DNA from: Multifurca ochricompacta
Lineage: Eukaryota; Basidiomycota; Agaricomycetes; Russulales; Russulaceae
DNA length: 64,000 nucleotides
Assembly (NCBI GenBank): GCA_022496185.1
Contig: WTXG01000210.1
Coordinates: 1-64,000 of the forward strand
Reading direction: 5' to 3'
The notes beneath the pieces were generated by a model. That model saw nothing but the letters and a program-made list of their open reading frames with translations. It searched no databases and was not told the DNA's origin. Below, in pieces: positions 30,739 to 42,200 of the stretch; position 1 is the stretch's first letter; every line of letters starts with the position of its first letter. The position numbers were made by a program, and so were the translations under genes.

Positions 30739-33700
30739 CTACACGTTAATCCTCGCACCATGCTCGATCAGCCATTTCTCAATCTCCACATGTCCATTGC
30801 GTGCCGCTGCCTGCAGAGCATATCCATAACGGCCGCCCTTCGCATTGACATCAGCGCCATGGTCTAGCAGCCATTTCACGATCTCCAAATGACCTTTGTC
30901 TGCCGCTGCCTGCAGAGCATATCCATAATGGCCGCCATTCGCATTGACATCAGCACCATGGTCTAGCAGCAATTTTGCCATCTCCAAATGTCCTTTGTTT
31001 GCCACTGTGTGCAGAGCATATCCATAAAGGCCGCCGTCCGCATTGACATCAGCACCATGGTCTAGCAGCCATTTCACGATCTCCAAATGTCCATTGGATG
31101 CCGCTGCGTGCAGAGCATATCCATAAGTGCCGCCATTCGCATTAACATCAGCACCATGATCTAGCAGCCATTTCACGATCTCCAAATGACCTTTGTCTGC
31201 CGCTGCCTGCAGAGCATATCCATAATGGCCGCCGTCCGCATTGACATCAGCGCCATGGTCTAGCAGCAATTTTGCCATCTCCAAATGTCCTTTGTTTGCC
31301 GCTGTGTGCAGAGCATATCCATAATGGCTGCCATTCGCATTGACATCAGCGCCATGGTCTAGCAGCAATTTCACAATCTCCAAATGTCCATTGGATGCCG
31401 CTGTGTGCAGAGCATATCCATAAAGGCCGCCGTCCGCATTGACATCAGCACCATGGTCTAGCAGCCATTTCGCGATCTCCAAATGTCCATTGGATGCCGC
31501 TGCGTGCAGAGCATATCCATAAGTGCCGCCATTCGCATTAACATCAGCGCCATGGTCTAGCAGCCATTTCACGATCTCCAAATGTCCATTGGATGCCGCT
31601 GCGTGCAGAGCATATCCATAAGGGCCGCCATTCGCATTGACATCAGCACCATGGTCTAGCAGCCATTTCACTATCTCCAAATGTCCATTGCGTGTCGCTG
31701 CCTCCAGAGCATATCCATAACGGACGTCCTCCGCATTGACATCAGCGCCATGGTCTAGCAGCCATTTCACTATCTCCAAATGTCCATTGAATGCCGCTGC
31801 GTGCAGAGCATATCTATAATGGCCGCCCTTCGCATGGACATCAGCGCCATGGTCTAGCAGCCGTTTTATGATCTCCAAATGTCCTTTGGATGCCGCTGTG
31901 TGCAGAGCATATCCAAAATGGCCGCCCTTCGCATTGACATCAGCACCATGGTCTAGCAGCCATTTCACCACCTCCATTTGGCCAATTACACATGCCGCTT
32001 TCAACGGTGTATCATATTTGCCTCCTCGAGAATTCACACTCCCAGGTTGCTTAATCCCCAGATATTCCACCAGCTGCGGGAAGCCGAAGAGGGCCGCGTA
32101 GTATATTGGGGGTACGGAAGTGTCTTTTGCCCCCTTCTCCTTGTATGTGTCCAAGTCATATATTCCAATCCAAACTAGGAAGTGGGTCTTGTCTGGGTCA
32201 AACAAGGTTTCCATTCCGTCTCGTACATTCAAGGAGACATCCTTGAATCGTGCGTGATTTACCCAGTATTCTGCCGCATATCGAGACAACGGGAATTTCT
32301 CGATAGTATTAGTGTCCGTGGTCCTGTCGAATCCGAGAAGCGTACTCAGGCATGTCTGCGCAAGCACTCTATGCGATTCTTTAGGGAGAACATGGTAGCG
32401 CCTTTCCGTCGATCCCGCCAGCCGGTCTGAGGTCAGGAATTCCCGCACAGAGAAGTGCGCAAATTGTACAACACGAGTCTCCTTTCCTCTATCATCAACG
32501 TGATTGACAATGACAACCAAGCTGGAGCATGTGGACAGTACAGCTCCGTTACAGTCCGGGTTTCGCCAAGTTACGTCATGCTTTGGCATATTGCCAGCGT
32601 CGAAATCGAATTCAAGAATCGTCGCAACCTCCTCGACTCGGAGTGGACGAGCAGAGAACGCAAGGCATTGGAACAGGCGATGGGCAAATTTCCAGTCATT
32701 ATCTTCGATCCTCCGTAGCGTGGCCTCATATGTTTCATCCAGTGTTTTTGGGAGTGATTCGAGCGTCGAAGAGAAGTTCCTTGGTAGACAACGACGCAGT
32801 GTCTCCAGTTGGCAGAAAACCCATCTAAACCTACACTATGACATGAATAATGATCGTGAAAAAATATTCATTTTGGTTTGAAGCTTACATTCCGTTTGCC
32901 TTTTCCGAGAGCGTTTTGATCACGAGTTCTCTTCTCTCCGCCTCCCAAACACTCATCATGGGGTCCGTGCTGACGGTTGAGTAGATATATTCGAAGATGT
33001 CCTGCGTTTGCCCGCTTTCTGCATGAAGGGATACACAATGTCGCGCCAGCTCTATAAAAGCTTTCTGAAGATCTGGTTCAGGGCGGCTAGTAACGCAGAT
33101 CCTTAAATTTGGGAGGCGGAGGTCGACGAGGTCTTTGATAAGTTTCAATACTTCTTCACGTTTAGACGGCATTCCAGTGAGGGGACATTCATCCAGGGCA
33201 TCAATGATGATGTACATCGCGTCCTGAACAGGTGTTACAAGCATTGCCTTCAACGTTTCTGCAAGAACCTTCTCATCGGGCTGCTTCCGGCCATTATCAT
33301 GTTTCGAGTACAATTCAGAGATGATGGCACGGTAGGCATCTGACTGGGGATATAACTGTATCAAGAGAGAGGACAGTAGACCACGGATGTTTTGCTTTTC
33401 CTTGTCTCGAAAGTCGCAATAAAAGTATGCCAAGTAGGCAGATCCAGCAGAACGCAGACGCTGGACATCCTCAACAATGGTGGAACTGACCATTCAGATG
33501 AGTGCTGGCGATACCCTATAATGTTAGGCAAACGTACCAAAGGATGCTCTTGCCAGATCCCGCTTTCAAGAAAACACCGTCAGCAACAAGAAGCACCCAG
33601 ATAACGCAGTCAACCTACCATTCCCATTTAACCATAGAAGCGAACCCTCCGACTTCCATTCCTTGAATCTTTCACCTTCAACGAACCACTTGGCGGTTCC

Positions 33701-34700
33701 CTCATGGTAAAGTTTCCGTGCAATGTTGTGATTTGTAGATGGGTCAGGAGGTGACAGCCATGTCTGAATATTCTTGTCCATCTGGTCATCTGAAAAGAAT
33801 GCCTTAGCTCCCTTGTCTATAATGTTACTATGAAAGGGAGGACGAACACATTATCTTGTTCACATTACCAAACGTGTGCGCCGCTACGGTGAGAGACTCT
33901 TCCTGGGTCAATTTGTCCAACTTTTGAAGGGCATCCTGGACCTCATTATCCCCTATCAGCATCCGTCCGTACGCCCCTGCCAAATGTTTAATCGCGGGAG
34001 CATAGAAACGGTAGTTCACTTACTGAGTCGTCCTTGTTGAATCTGTTTTGTTGCCAGAGCGAGGATGGTGAGCAGTTCCGCCATCGTCTTGACGAGGATC
34101 TCAATCATGGACTCGGTAACAGGAGTCTCAGGGGAAGTGTAAATCTTGAGGCGGAGGAGAAAGCGTTGCATGGATTCAAAGAGATTGAGTAGAGAATCAT
34201 AATTATCACTGATCTTCTTTGATGCCTTAGAATGAAGGTGAGATAACCAGTTGGAAGCAAGGGAGGGGGATACGGACAGAGAGAAGGACATCAATAGCAG
34301 AAAATATGGCCTGTGCGGGTGGAAATACCTGAAAAAGAACATCTTGTAAGCCGGTCATAGCGAATCGGCCACACCAATTAGGACTCACCGAACCAATGCC
34401 ATTTACGAGTGGTGCACAGTTCGTGAGGGCGAGGAGTATATTCACGGTTGGTTTCAGTTCCCTTAGAAGCTTCGTCTTGTGATTGCCGTTTCGGAACTTG
34501 TTAAACAAAGACATTCTTCCTTGAAGTATGTCGATCACGGCGTCCGCGTTGTCACATCCTTTCAGCTTATTGAGAAGCTGGTGTTCGGACAGATTTATGC
34601 TTGTGTTTGCAAGATACTGATCCAGGGCGGCATCTAGGATGAGCTTGAAATGAGAAGAGGAGACAGTTGCGGGAATGTGTGTACGAGGGGCTGAATACAT
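30739..34700 (-). CDS. Fungal NLR-like STAND protein: Goodbye-like domain, NACHT, ankyrin repeats
   Basis: Eight exons on the minus strand give 1185 aa: 34389-34700, 34278-34328, 34024-34225, 33869-33976, 33619-33789, 33538-33562, 32889-33485, 30739-32830. All seven introns (47-79 nt) have GT...AG ends and phases join correctly. The N-terminus resembles the Goodbye domain (NLSEHQLLNKLKGCDNADAV, RELKPTVNILLAL, VFPPAQAIFSAIDVLL). The NACHT ATPase has Walker A NAGSGKSILC across the microexon, Walker B YIIIDALDECP and ICVTSRPEPDL. Then come a winged-helix-like region (DETYEATLRRIEDNDW, FAHFSVREFL) and at least 13 ankyrin repeats to the stop. Such receptors oligomerise on ligand binding and serve in heterokaryon incompatibility or defence. 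The frame is intact with no stops, unlike its neighbours. The start at 34700 is the first ATG before the Goodbye-like region. Function is inferred from family. Confidence 0.88.
30760..32045 (-). repeat. Array of 13 near-identical 99-bp ankyrin-coding repeats
   Basis: Each unit encodes 33 aa of the form YALxAAxxGHLEIVKWLLDH then GADVNAxGGxYG. The first unit (TPLKAACVIGQMEVVKWLLD) and the last (VEIEKWLIEHGARINV) are most diverged. Blocks of three or four units recur in the same order, for example the pair HLEMAKLL then ADKGHLEIVKWLL occurs twice, pointing to block duplication by unequal crossing-over or conversion. Confidence 0.93.
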
Positions 34701-35239
34701 GAAGCTAGACTGGGTTATGGGGAAGAGTAAGAGGATTCCTGGGAAATGCGGCGGATGGTTATCGATGGTTTATGTATAGATAGACGCCCAAAAACGAAGA
34801 TAGACGCTGGGATGTAGAGATACTGCATCTTGGAGGCCCAGTGAACTGAACGTTGCAGATGAGGCACCAGAACGGGCCACTACCCTAATACTAGATGTTC
34901 AAGGTACGAGGACCGAGAAAGAGATAAACTTATTGTAGTTAGTGCTGCATTAACCTGTGTAGAAAACTTGTACAGTACTTGTCCGATATCAATCATTCGG
35001 CTCGCCTTGCTTACAAGCACATTCTCAAAATATCTAGAGTTTGACTGAGTATCTATTCAACTACAAGTGGCTGATCTAACAACACAACCAGTCTAAAACT
35101 ACTAAGGCCCGGTAGGGTGTTCTGCTCATTCCCCTTCTAATGATGACGAGCACGATCCCAAGCCTGCTTCACATCACACCTACACCTTCTGGTACACTTC
35201 AATGAACTCCGACCAGCACGTCCGAGCCCAGCTTCCAGT
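34701..35239. other. Intergenic region upstream of the NLR gene
   Basis: No gene recognised. The first few hundred bases should contain the NLR promoter (minus strand); no TATA box stands out. Confidence 0.4.
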
Positions 35240-35480
35240 CCCGACTAGCAGACGATGTGGAACCTTAGGGTCAGCTTCGTCGATAGCTCTTCAGGTGTAG
35301 GTTCTGCCAGTTGAGGGATGGACAGGTACTCGTCTAATCGGGTGCACCTCCCAGTGGTGGTGGCGACGAGGAATCCCTTCGCGTACCCCCACATGAAGAT
35401 CACGTGACCCGGTGTACCTCCGATCCTAGCTGCGAGTACAGGGTCAACGGGTCTACCAGGAAATGTTGTAATAGGACTTC
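35240..35480 (-). pseudogene. Possible coding remnant, family not recognised
   Basis: The minus strand is open from about 35470 to a TAG at 35240, with protein-like composition (GRPVDPVLAARIGGTPGHVI, FMWGYAKGFLVATTTGR, LSIPQLAEPTPEEL). A second frame just downstream reads LLVGTGSWARTCWSEFIEVY before a stop. No ATG start was found and the 5' end is unclear. It may be the 3' end of a decayed host gene with a lost intron or frameshift. Confidence 0.3.
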
Positions 35481-35847
35481 CAAATAAAAAAACCCCTGTT
35501 TGTTGTTACTTGGCAGAACTAGGAAGGGAAAAGGGGAAGGGTAGGGAGTCAGAAACTCATGCGAGGCTGCTGTAGGCCTCAGTCATGATTAGTGATGTGC
35601 ACGGCTCGGCTCAAAGCCGTAAGCCGGCCGTTTCTGAGCCGGAAAAAGCCGGGCCGACATAGGCCGTGAAAACGGCTTCCAGCGGCCCACGGCTCAGGCT
35701 TAAGCATCCTTCTTTCTCCCAAACCACCACCATCAAGCTTGAGCCTTGCTCGCTTTGGGGTGTTTTTGTTAGTTAGACTGTACACATACCAAGTTCTTCG
35801 TCCTCTCGTTGCGGGCCCCTTCAGCCCATAAGTCTTAAACCTACGCT

Positions 35848-38800
35848 ATGTCCGGCGGCAACGCTGCCAACCCCATCGAGGTGGGTTCGTCGTCTTCGGC
35901 GGACTCATCGATAGTCCTTGTGGGGCCTCAAATCGTGACCCCTTCCCCTCCTCCTCCCTACATCCCGCCCCCTCGCACTGGGGGCGAACACCTTGTCCTT
36001 GGGGCTGCGAACCCCATCTCCTTCCCACCCGAACTCCCGTCGGATGAAGCGGTCATCGCTTACCTCCGCCCAATGCTATATGACCCTGTCGACACGCCAG
36101 ATGGGGCCATCCGCCTCGACTCCGCTGCCCATGAGCGGTGTGTCGAATTCCTCAACGAGGCCCGTCGTCGGGACCTCCACTCCGTCGCTGAGAATAGCAT
36201 GGGCTATTCTCTCTATTATCTCGCGGCTGCCCTCCGCATGGAAGAAAATTCCGACATGGGCATCACTGCTGCGCTCCTCGAGCGATCAAACAGCATTACT
36301 ACCGCTCTCCTCGACACTGGAATCCAGCGTTCAGGTGAGATTTCATACAATACTGGTCTTGAACCAGTCTCTTGGGGCAGACTGCTCCGAAACATCTTGG
36401 GGGCCATGATACGGGGCTTGCTCCGCTCTCCCTCCGCCATCTCCCTCCTCGACTACCACGAGGGGGGTGATTTTATCGATGCGGTTTCACTGCCGCGTGG
36501 GGCCGAGGTCCCCCAAACACCTCTTGCTCATTTGCAGGTGATGGCTGCACAACTCCATCAAATCTTGAACGGCCGGCAGTCAAATGCCCAGGCGCACATC
36601 GATGGCCTCAGCGCCTCAATCGATGAATCCCTCCGCGCCTCGTTGCGCGCCGAATGGCTGGCACAAGTCGCCACCCCTGAATTCCTGGATGAGCTCCGGC
36701 TCTCCCTTCGTCAACAGCTCGAAACCGAAGTTGCCGCTGAGGTTTACGCAGCCCGCGACCAAACCCGCGCCCGCATCCAGTCCGAGCTGGAAGCCCAGAT
36801 GTACGCGGAGGTCTCCCAGGAGGTCTCCGCCTACCGGCTACAGTACTCGGCCGAGCGCCATGCTAAAGCACAAGCTGAGATTGATCTCTTAGCTATTTCC
36901 CCGCTGGCTGACCTCGACAGGACGCCACGCTCCGCGGCCAAGTCGCGAACTTCACGAAAAAAGGCCCGTCGCGAGTCCCCGCGGACGCCCATGCGTTCGC
37001 TCTCGCGCGCGGCCCCTTACCCCTCCCGACCGGTCTCCCGGGCTTCCTCGCGATCTGACGATGTAGTCCCCGAGACTCAGGCTGCCGCCCCGATGGCAGT
37101 TTCTCCTCCGGTGATCTCACAACCACTAGAGGAGTTCTTCCACCCCACCAAAGCCTCTGGCTTTGACGCTGCGTACCATGGGACCGCAGCGTCCATACAT
37201 GCATTCGAGGAGGAAATGCCGGGCCCTGAAGAGGGCCCTCGAGCTGAGTCCTCCTCTCTCTCGTACCTCACTGAGGTACCTGCTGACCCTGTGGCTCCGC
37301 CACCACCCCAACCTACCGACCCCCTCGACCGCATCGCGGCCACGCTTGCGCTGGTTCTTGAGCGCATCGACCACTTGGAGCGAGGTGTCCCCGCTGCTCC
37401 GCCAGCGAACACTGCCCGTCCCTCCGCACGCCCGGCTGCCCGCCCTGCGACTGCCGCCACTGCCCACGCCCCGGCCCCGCCCCCTGGTCCTGCCGCACCA
37501 GCAGGCCCTGTTGGCGCTACCCCCCCAGACAACTTCCGTGTTGTTGGCCCGTCGACGATGGCCCAACAACTCCGCGCTGTCTCCTTCGCCCAGGCCGCGA
37601 CCAAGGCCCAGGGCCGCACCATGCAGGGTGCGCCCAACCCCCGCGCCCCTCCCAAGGCGGCGTCCACCTCTCTCACTCGTGCGCCGGCCATGGAGCACAC
37701 CACGGAAGTCTCGGTGATCCTGCCGCCTCTTCCCACTGGGACGCTGTCCCGTGGCCTGCCACCCCCTCCCCAGCTCCTACTGGGCGCGCGACAAGCCTTG
37801 CTCAAGCAGGCCCCGTCTGCCCCTCACCTTCTCTCCGGCCGCTGGTCTGTCGGCGCCGGTCGTTCGGAAGGTAATTTCATCTTTACCTTCGCTGGCGCTC
37901 ACCCGCTCCAGTCGCTGCTCCCGTACGAGCCTGCGCTCGTCAAACAATTCCCTGGGGGCCACCTCGTTCCGACCCGCGGCTGGGAGTGGTTCCAGCTGCG
38001 GGACGTTTACGTTTCCGCTGGCGACGGCGTCATTTTTGACCCCGCCACCCTCCAGACTGAGCTGCGCCGCAATGGGCAGTTCACACACTCCCTCTTCCCG
38101 TCCCCGCCGCGCTGGCAGCAGGAGCCGACCAATATCCGCTCTGCTCGCGCCACGGTCGTTTTCGCCCTGCACGGGCTTTCCCAGGTCGAGACTGCGAGAC
38201 TACTTCGCACTCCCTGTTACATGTTCGGTCGACTGGCCAGGCTCGTCCATGCCGGCCCTGCACCGACGCTCATCCAATGTGGCCGCTGCCACAAACTGGG
38301 TCACAGGACCCAACAACTCAAGCGTGCCAATGGTCGCCGCGTCTGTGCCCAGCCTCTGGACAAGCCTCTCTGCTACAAGTGTGGTGGGGCTCACCCATTC
38401 GCAGAGCACAACGTCCGCTGCACTGGACCCCACCAAGTCGCGGGCCAGTGTGACTGTACATTTAGGTGTCTCCTTTGTGGCCAGACCGGGCATCATGCCC
38501 GCTCTGCCAAGTGCCCTAAGCGAGGCCCTTTCGCTGCTCCTCCCCTGGCGGATACCCCTGCTAACTGGACAGGACCTTCGGTCGAGCCCGCGCCCGTTCT
38601 TGGCGCGACTCCCGGGAACTCCCAGTCGGCCGGTGCCGCTGATGACTTCACCCCGGTCTCTCGCCGGGCTCGCAAGCGTGCGGCTCAACCTGCGCCTGTA
38701 GCGCCGACCGCCCCCACTGCCCCGCCCCCGGCTCGTCCACTTGTCGCGCGCCCTGATGCGCGCATGACCACCACAAAGAAGACTGCCCGGCCTCCTGTTC

Positions 38801-39240
38801 AGGAGGCTCCGAGTACGTCTTCTATTTCTGATTTTACCGCGACCCCGGCTTCGGCTGCTGGCACCCCTTCTACAGTGTCGGCTCCCGAACCCACCCCTCG
38901 CCAACGTACCGAACAAACCATTGCTTCGGTTTCCCCTGCTCGCCGCACGCGCGGTGGCATGGCCGCGTTCCTCTTCGATGGGGAAGTCCTTACCGACCGT
39001 GGCATGCAGCACCTCCGACTCCTGCTCGATTCCTCGCGCCGCCGCGAGGCGGCCGTCGAGCTGTACTTCTTCGACCGTCTTATCGGCGGCAACGGATCCG
39101 GCGCTTCGGTCCTACGGCGCATGGTCCAATCCTCTCCCGACCTCACCGAGCTCATCGACAGGGTGACCCAGCTCCGCGGCCTCATCCCTGCGGGCCCGTC
39201 CCCTGCCCCCTCCCTCGACCTGTTCGCCTTCCATGTCTGA
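35848..39240 (+). CDS. LINE ORF1: gag-like protein with three CCHC zinc knuckles
   Basis: 1130 codons, intact. The N-terminal third is acidic to neutral with an alpha-helical, coiled-coil-like region around residues 225-340 (QVMAAQLHQILNGRQ ... LRLSLRQQLETEVAAEV). The centre (about 400-620) is Pro/Ala-rich and low complexity. A conserved nucleic-acid-binding core around residues 670-800 (SGRWSVGAGRSEGNFIF, HGLSQVETARLL) precedes three zinc knuckles at about 811-895: CGRCHKLGHRTQQL, CYKCGGAHPFAEHNVRC and CLLCGQTGHHARSAKC. The Pro/Ala-rich tail ends in LRLLLDSSRRREA. It would coat element RNA in an RNP. The ATG at 35848 is the first ATG after the 5' UTR. The stop overlaps ORF2's start (ATGTCTGA). 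Confidence 0.9.
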   Translation: MSGGNAANPIEVGSSSSADSSIVLVGPQIVTPSPPPPYIPPPRTGGEHLVLGAANPISFPPELPSDEAVIAYLRPMLYDPVDTPDGAIRLDSAAHERCVEFLNEARRRDLHSVAENSMGYSLYYLAAALRMEENSDMGITAALLERSNSITTALLDTGIQRSGEISYNTGLEPVSWGRLLRNILGAMIRGLLRSPSAISLLDYHEGGDFIDAVSLPRGAEVPQTPLAHLQVMAAQLHQILNGRQSNAQAHIDGLSASIDESLRASLRAEWLAQVATPEFLDELRLSLRQQLETEVAAEVYAARDQTRARIQSELEAQMYAEVSQEVSAYRLQYSAERHAKAQAEIDLLAISPLADLDRTPRSAAKSRTSRKKARRESPRTPMRSLSRAAPYPSRPVSRASSRSDDVVPETQAAAPMAVSPPVISQPLEEFFHPTKASGFDAAYHGTAASIHAFEEEMPGPEEGPRAESSSLSYLTEVPADPVAPPPPQPTDPLDRIAATLALVLERIDHLERGVPAAPPANTARPSARPAARPATAATAHAPAPPPGPAAPAGPVGATPPDNFRVVGPSTMAQQLRAVSFAQAATKAQGRTMQGAPNPRAPPKAASTSLTRAPAMEHTTEVSVILPPLPTGTLSRGLPPPPQLLLGARQALLKQAPSAPHLLSGRWSVGAGRSEGNFIFTFAGAHPLQSLLPYEPALVKQFPGGHLVPTRGWEWFQLRDVYVSAGDGVIFDPATLQTELRRNGQFTHSLFPSPPRWQQEPTNIRSARATVVFALHGLSQVETARLLRTPCYMFGRLARLVHAGPAPTLIQCGRCHKLGHRTQQLKRANGRRVCAQPLDKPLCYKCGGAHPFAEHNVRCTGPHQVAGQCDCTFRCLLCGQTGHHARSAKCPKRGPFAAPPLADTPANWTGPSVEPAPVLGATPGNSQSAGAADDFTPVSRRARKRAAQPAPVAPTAPTAPPPARPLVARPDARMTTTKKTARPPVQEAPSTSSISDFTATPASAAGTPSTVSAPEPTPRQRTEQTIASVSPARRTRGGMAAFLFDGEVLTDRGMQHLRLLLDSSRRREAAVELYFFDRLIGGNGSGASVLRRMVQSSPDLTELIDRVTQLRGLIPAGPSPAPSLDLFAFHV
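39233..39240 (+). promoter_or_regulatory. ORF1 stop / ORF2 start overlap (ATGTCTGA)
   Basis: The ORF2 ATG lies five bases upstream of the ORF1 TGA in a -1-type overlap. This suits translation of ORF2 by termination-reinitiation, as reported for some other non-LTR elements with overlapping stop and start codons. Confidence 0.6.
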
Positions 39241-42200
39241 GTGCTCCATCCTGAGCCTCAACATTCAGCACAGCAACGTGAACTTGCACGCTGTGCTGAA
39301 TTCAAACAACCAAGATCACATTCTTTTGGTCCAGGAGCCCTGGTTTGGCCGAATCGGGGTCTCCCGCTCCGACTCCCTCCCCGACGGTCAAGATACCCTC
39401 GGTGCCCCAGCCCACCCTGGCTGGGATTTCTTCTATCCTTCGCTGCCGGCTCTTTCACGGGCGAAGACTTTAATTTATGTGAGGAAGTTCCTTCCCTCAC
39501 AACCTAACGTTCCTTTTCCTGCACAGTTCACCACCCGCCACGACCTCTGTGCTCACCCGTGCGTGCTGGTTGGTGATCTCCGCTTGGGTGCTCAGACCTT
39601 GCGGATCGTGTCTTTCTACAACGATGTTCGGGATCCGACGGCACTCCGCGCGCTTTGCTCACTTGTGCTTGACGATACCCCTACTGTCCTAGCTGGAGAC
39701 TTCAATCTCCACCACCCGGATTGGGCCCCGCCTGGCTCAACTTCTCCTATCTCGCCCTCTGCCTCCGCTTTCCTTGACTGGACTGCTGACCAGGGCCTCG
39801 AACTCGTGTCGACTCCCGGAACAATCACACGCCGCGCTTCTAACCACGCGGGTAGTGTCCTTGACCTTGTCTGGGCCTCTCTGCCTCTCCGGCTCAGTGG
39901 CTCTCTCTCTCCGTGTACCATAGACTGGGCTGCCAGCCTGGGGTCCGATCATGCTGGACTCCGATTTTCCTGGCAACATTCTCTGATGGACCTTTCGCCT
40001 GCCACGCCGGTCAAATCGTACGTCACCAAAATAGACGACGACGGCCTCAAGGCTTGGCTCACCCATCTGGAGCTTTCACTGCCTTCCATCCCGATCTTCC
40101 ACTCCACGGACGACATCGACTCTTACGCTACCCTGCTCCTTGACGTCATCACCACGACTGCGGACGCCCATCTCGCTGTCACCACCACCCCGCGCGCCAA
40201 GCGTGCCAAGTGGTGGAACCCTGCGTGTTCGCAACGTGTTGCGGAACTCCGACGTTCCAGACGCGACCCTACTGCCAAGGCCTTAGCCACGGCGGCCTTG
40301 CGTAAAGAAATACGTCAAGCCAAACATGCCTGGACTAATGATGCCATAGCCACCCAGGATGTTTGGGACGTCGCAGCTTGGCGCCACGGGCGCAAAGTTT
40401 CTATTGTTCCGGCTATCAGACGACCCTCTGGCCCCCTTCTCTGGGACCGCTCTGCCATCGAGGACGTCTTTGTCGCTCAGTTCTTCGGCTCTGAGTCTAC
40501 TCCAGTGCCCTGCTCCTTTGAGGATGACCCACCCCAGTTCCCTATACGGGACTGGCACCCTTTCACTGCTGACGAAATCTCTGACCATTTGCGCAGAACC
40601 TCGTCTAAGTCCGCCCCTGGTTTCTCCAAAATCAACTGGCGGATCCTCAAATGGGGCTGGCCCGTGCTGAGCAAACCAGTCACGGCGCTCTTCAATGCCT
40701 CCGTCCACCTCGGACACGTTCCCTCAGCCTGGAAGCGTGCCCTTACGGTGGTCCTCCCCAAGCCGGCTCGACCCGACTATAGCCTTGCCAAGGCTCACCG
40801 TCCCATCTCCCTGCTGGAGACTATGGGGAAACTGCTTGACAAAGTCCTTGCCAAGCGGCTCACCTCCGACATCGATCGATTCGAGACTTTACCGTCCACT
40901 CAATTCGGCGCACGCTCCAACTCGTGCTGCCTCGACTCTGCCCTCTCATTGGTGCATGACATCACGCGGGTCCAGGCCTCAGGCATGGTCTGCGGGATGG
41001 TGCTCTTTGATGTTTCAGGGTTCTTCGATCACGTCCACCCTCAGAGGTGTTCTGCCGTCCTCTCCAGGCTCGGCTACCCCCCTCAGGTCGCGCGGTGGGT
41101 GTTTAGTTTCCTCACTGACCGCTCGGCCTGTCTCTCCTTCAACGGTCAAGTCGGCCCTCCCCACGAGACCACCATTGGCACTCCTCAAGGTTCACCGATC
41201 TCACCGGTCCTAGCGACCCTGTACGCGGCGCCACTCCTCCACCTGGCCTCGACCTGGCAAGGCTGCCGGCTATCCATGTACGTGGACGACGGCCTGCTTT
41301 TTGCCTGGGCCCCAACCTGGGATGAGGTCACGGCCTCTTTGCGACACCATTACACGGTCGCCATGGACTGGCTCCGACGCGCTGGCATGTCTGCGGACCC
41401 GGCGAAGACGGAAGCGTTGTTCTTCTCACGCGCTCGCACGCGGAACCTTCCCCTCGCGAGATTTCTCTCCCCTGCGACGATGGCTCGGACTTCATTGTCA
41501 AAGCAGGGGCCCAGGTGCGATACTTGGGTTTTTCTTCACCCCTTCTCTCTCCTGGCGACCTCACGTAGATATCATGTGTCGACGGGCTCGCGCGTCCATT
41601 CGCGCTCTCCAATTGCTGGGCAACAGCGAACGCGGCCTCACTACCAAGAATTGGCGGCTAGTCCTCAATGCGGTTTGTCTCCCAGTGCTAACCTATGGCT
41701 CCCAGCTGTGGGTGCACACTAGGCAGGCCCCGGCCCTCATCAAGCGACTCCAGCTGGTCTCTAACGCTGTGGTCCACAAGATTACGGGCTCTTTCCACAC
41801 CGCCCCTCGAGGCCCCCTCCACGAACTCGTCAGAGTGCTCCCTATGAAGCATTTTGTCGAGAAGTTGGCGGACACAACGGCCCTTAGGTACACCTCTTTG
41901 CCTGCTCTCTCCCAACCCATCCAGCGCCTCCGCGGCCCACTGGATGAGGCCCTTCTTCACCCTCGACGTCGCCGTCGCACCTCGACCCCTCCCACTGCGC
42001 CTCGTCGCCTCTCCCCTCTGCAAGCTCTCGCCGCCCGCGTCCCTCCTTTGGAGGGTTCCGCGGATGTCCTTGCTTTCGCACCGTGGGAGTTACCTGCTTG
42101 GGGTGAGCGCCTTCACTTTGTTGGCACTTGCCCCCCCAACGTACGTCTCGATGAAATGGCTGAATTCTTGGCTCAACCGCGCGCTGACCTCGCATTGATC

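Noticed and set aside
36893..39185. Several long minus-strand frames opposite LINE ORF1 (for example about 37077-37805 and 38200-39012)
   Set aside because: GC-rich antisense shadow of ORF1; low-complexity Arg/Gly/Ala composition and no family motifs.
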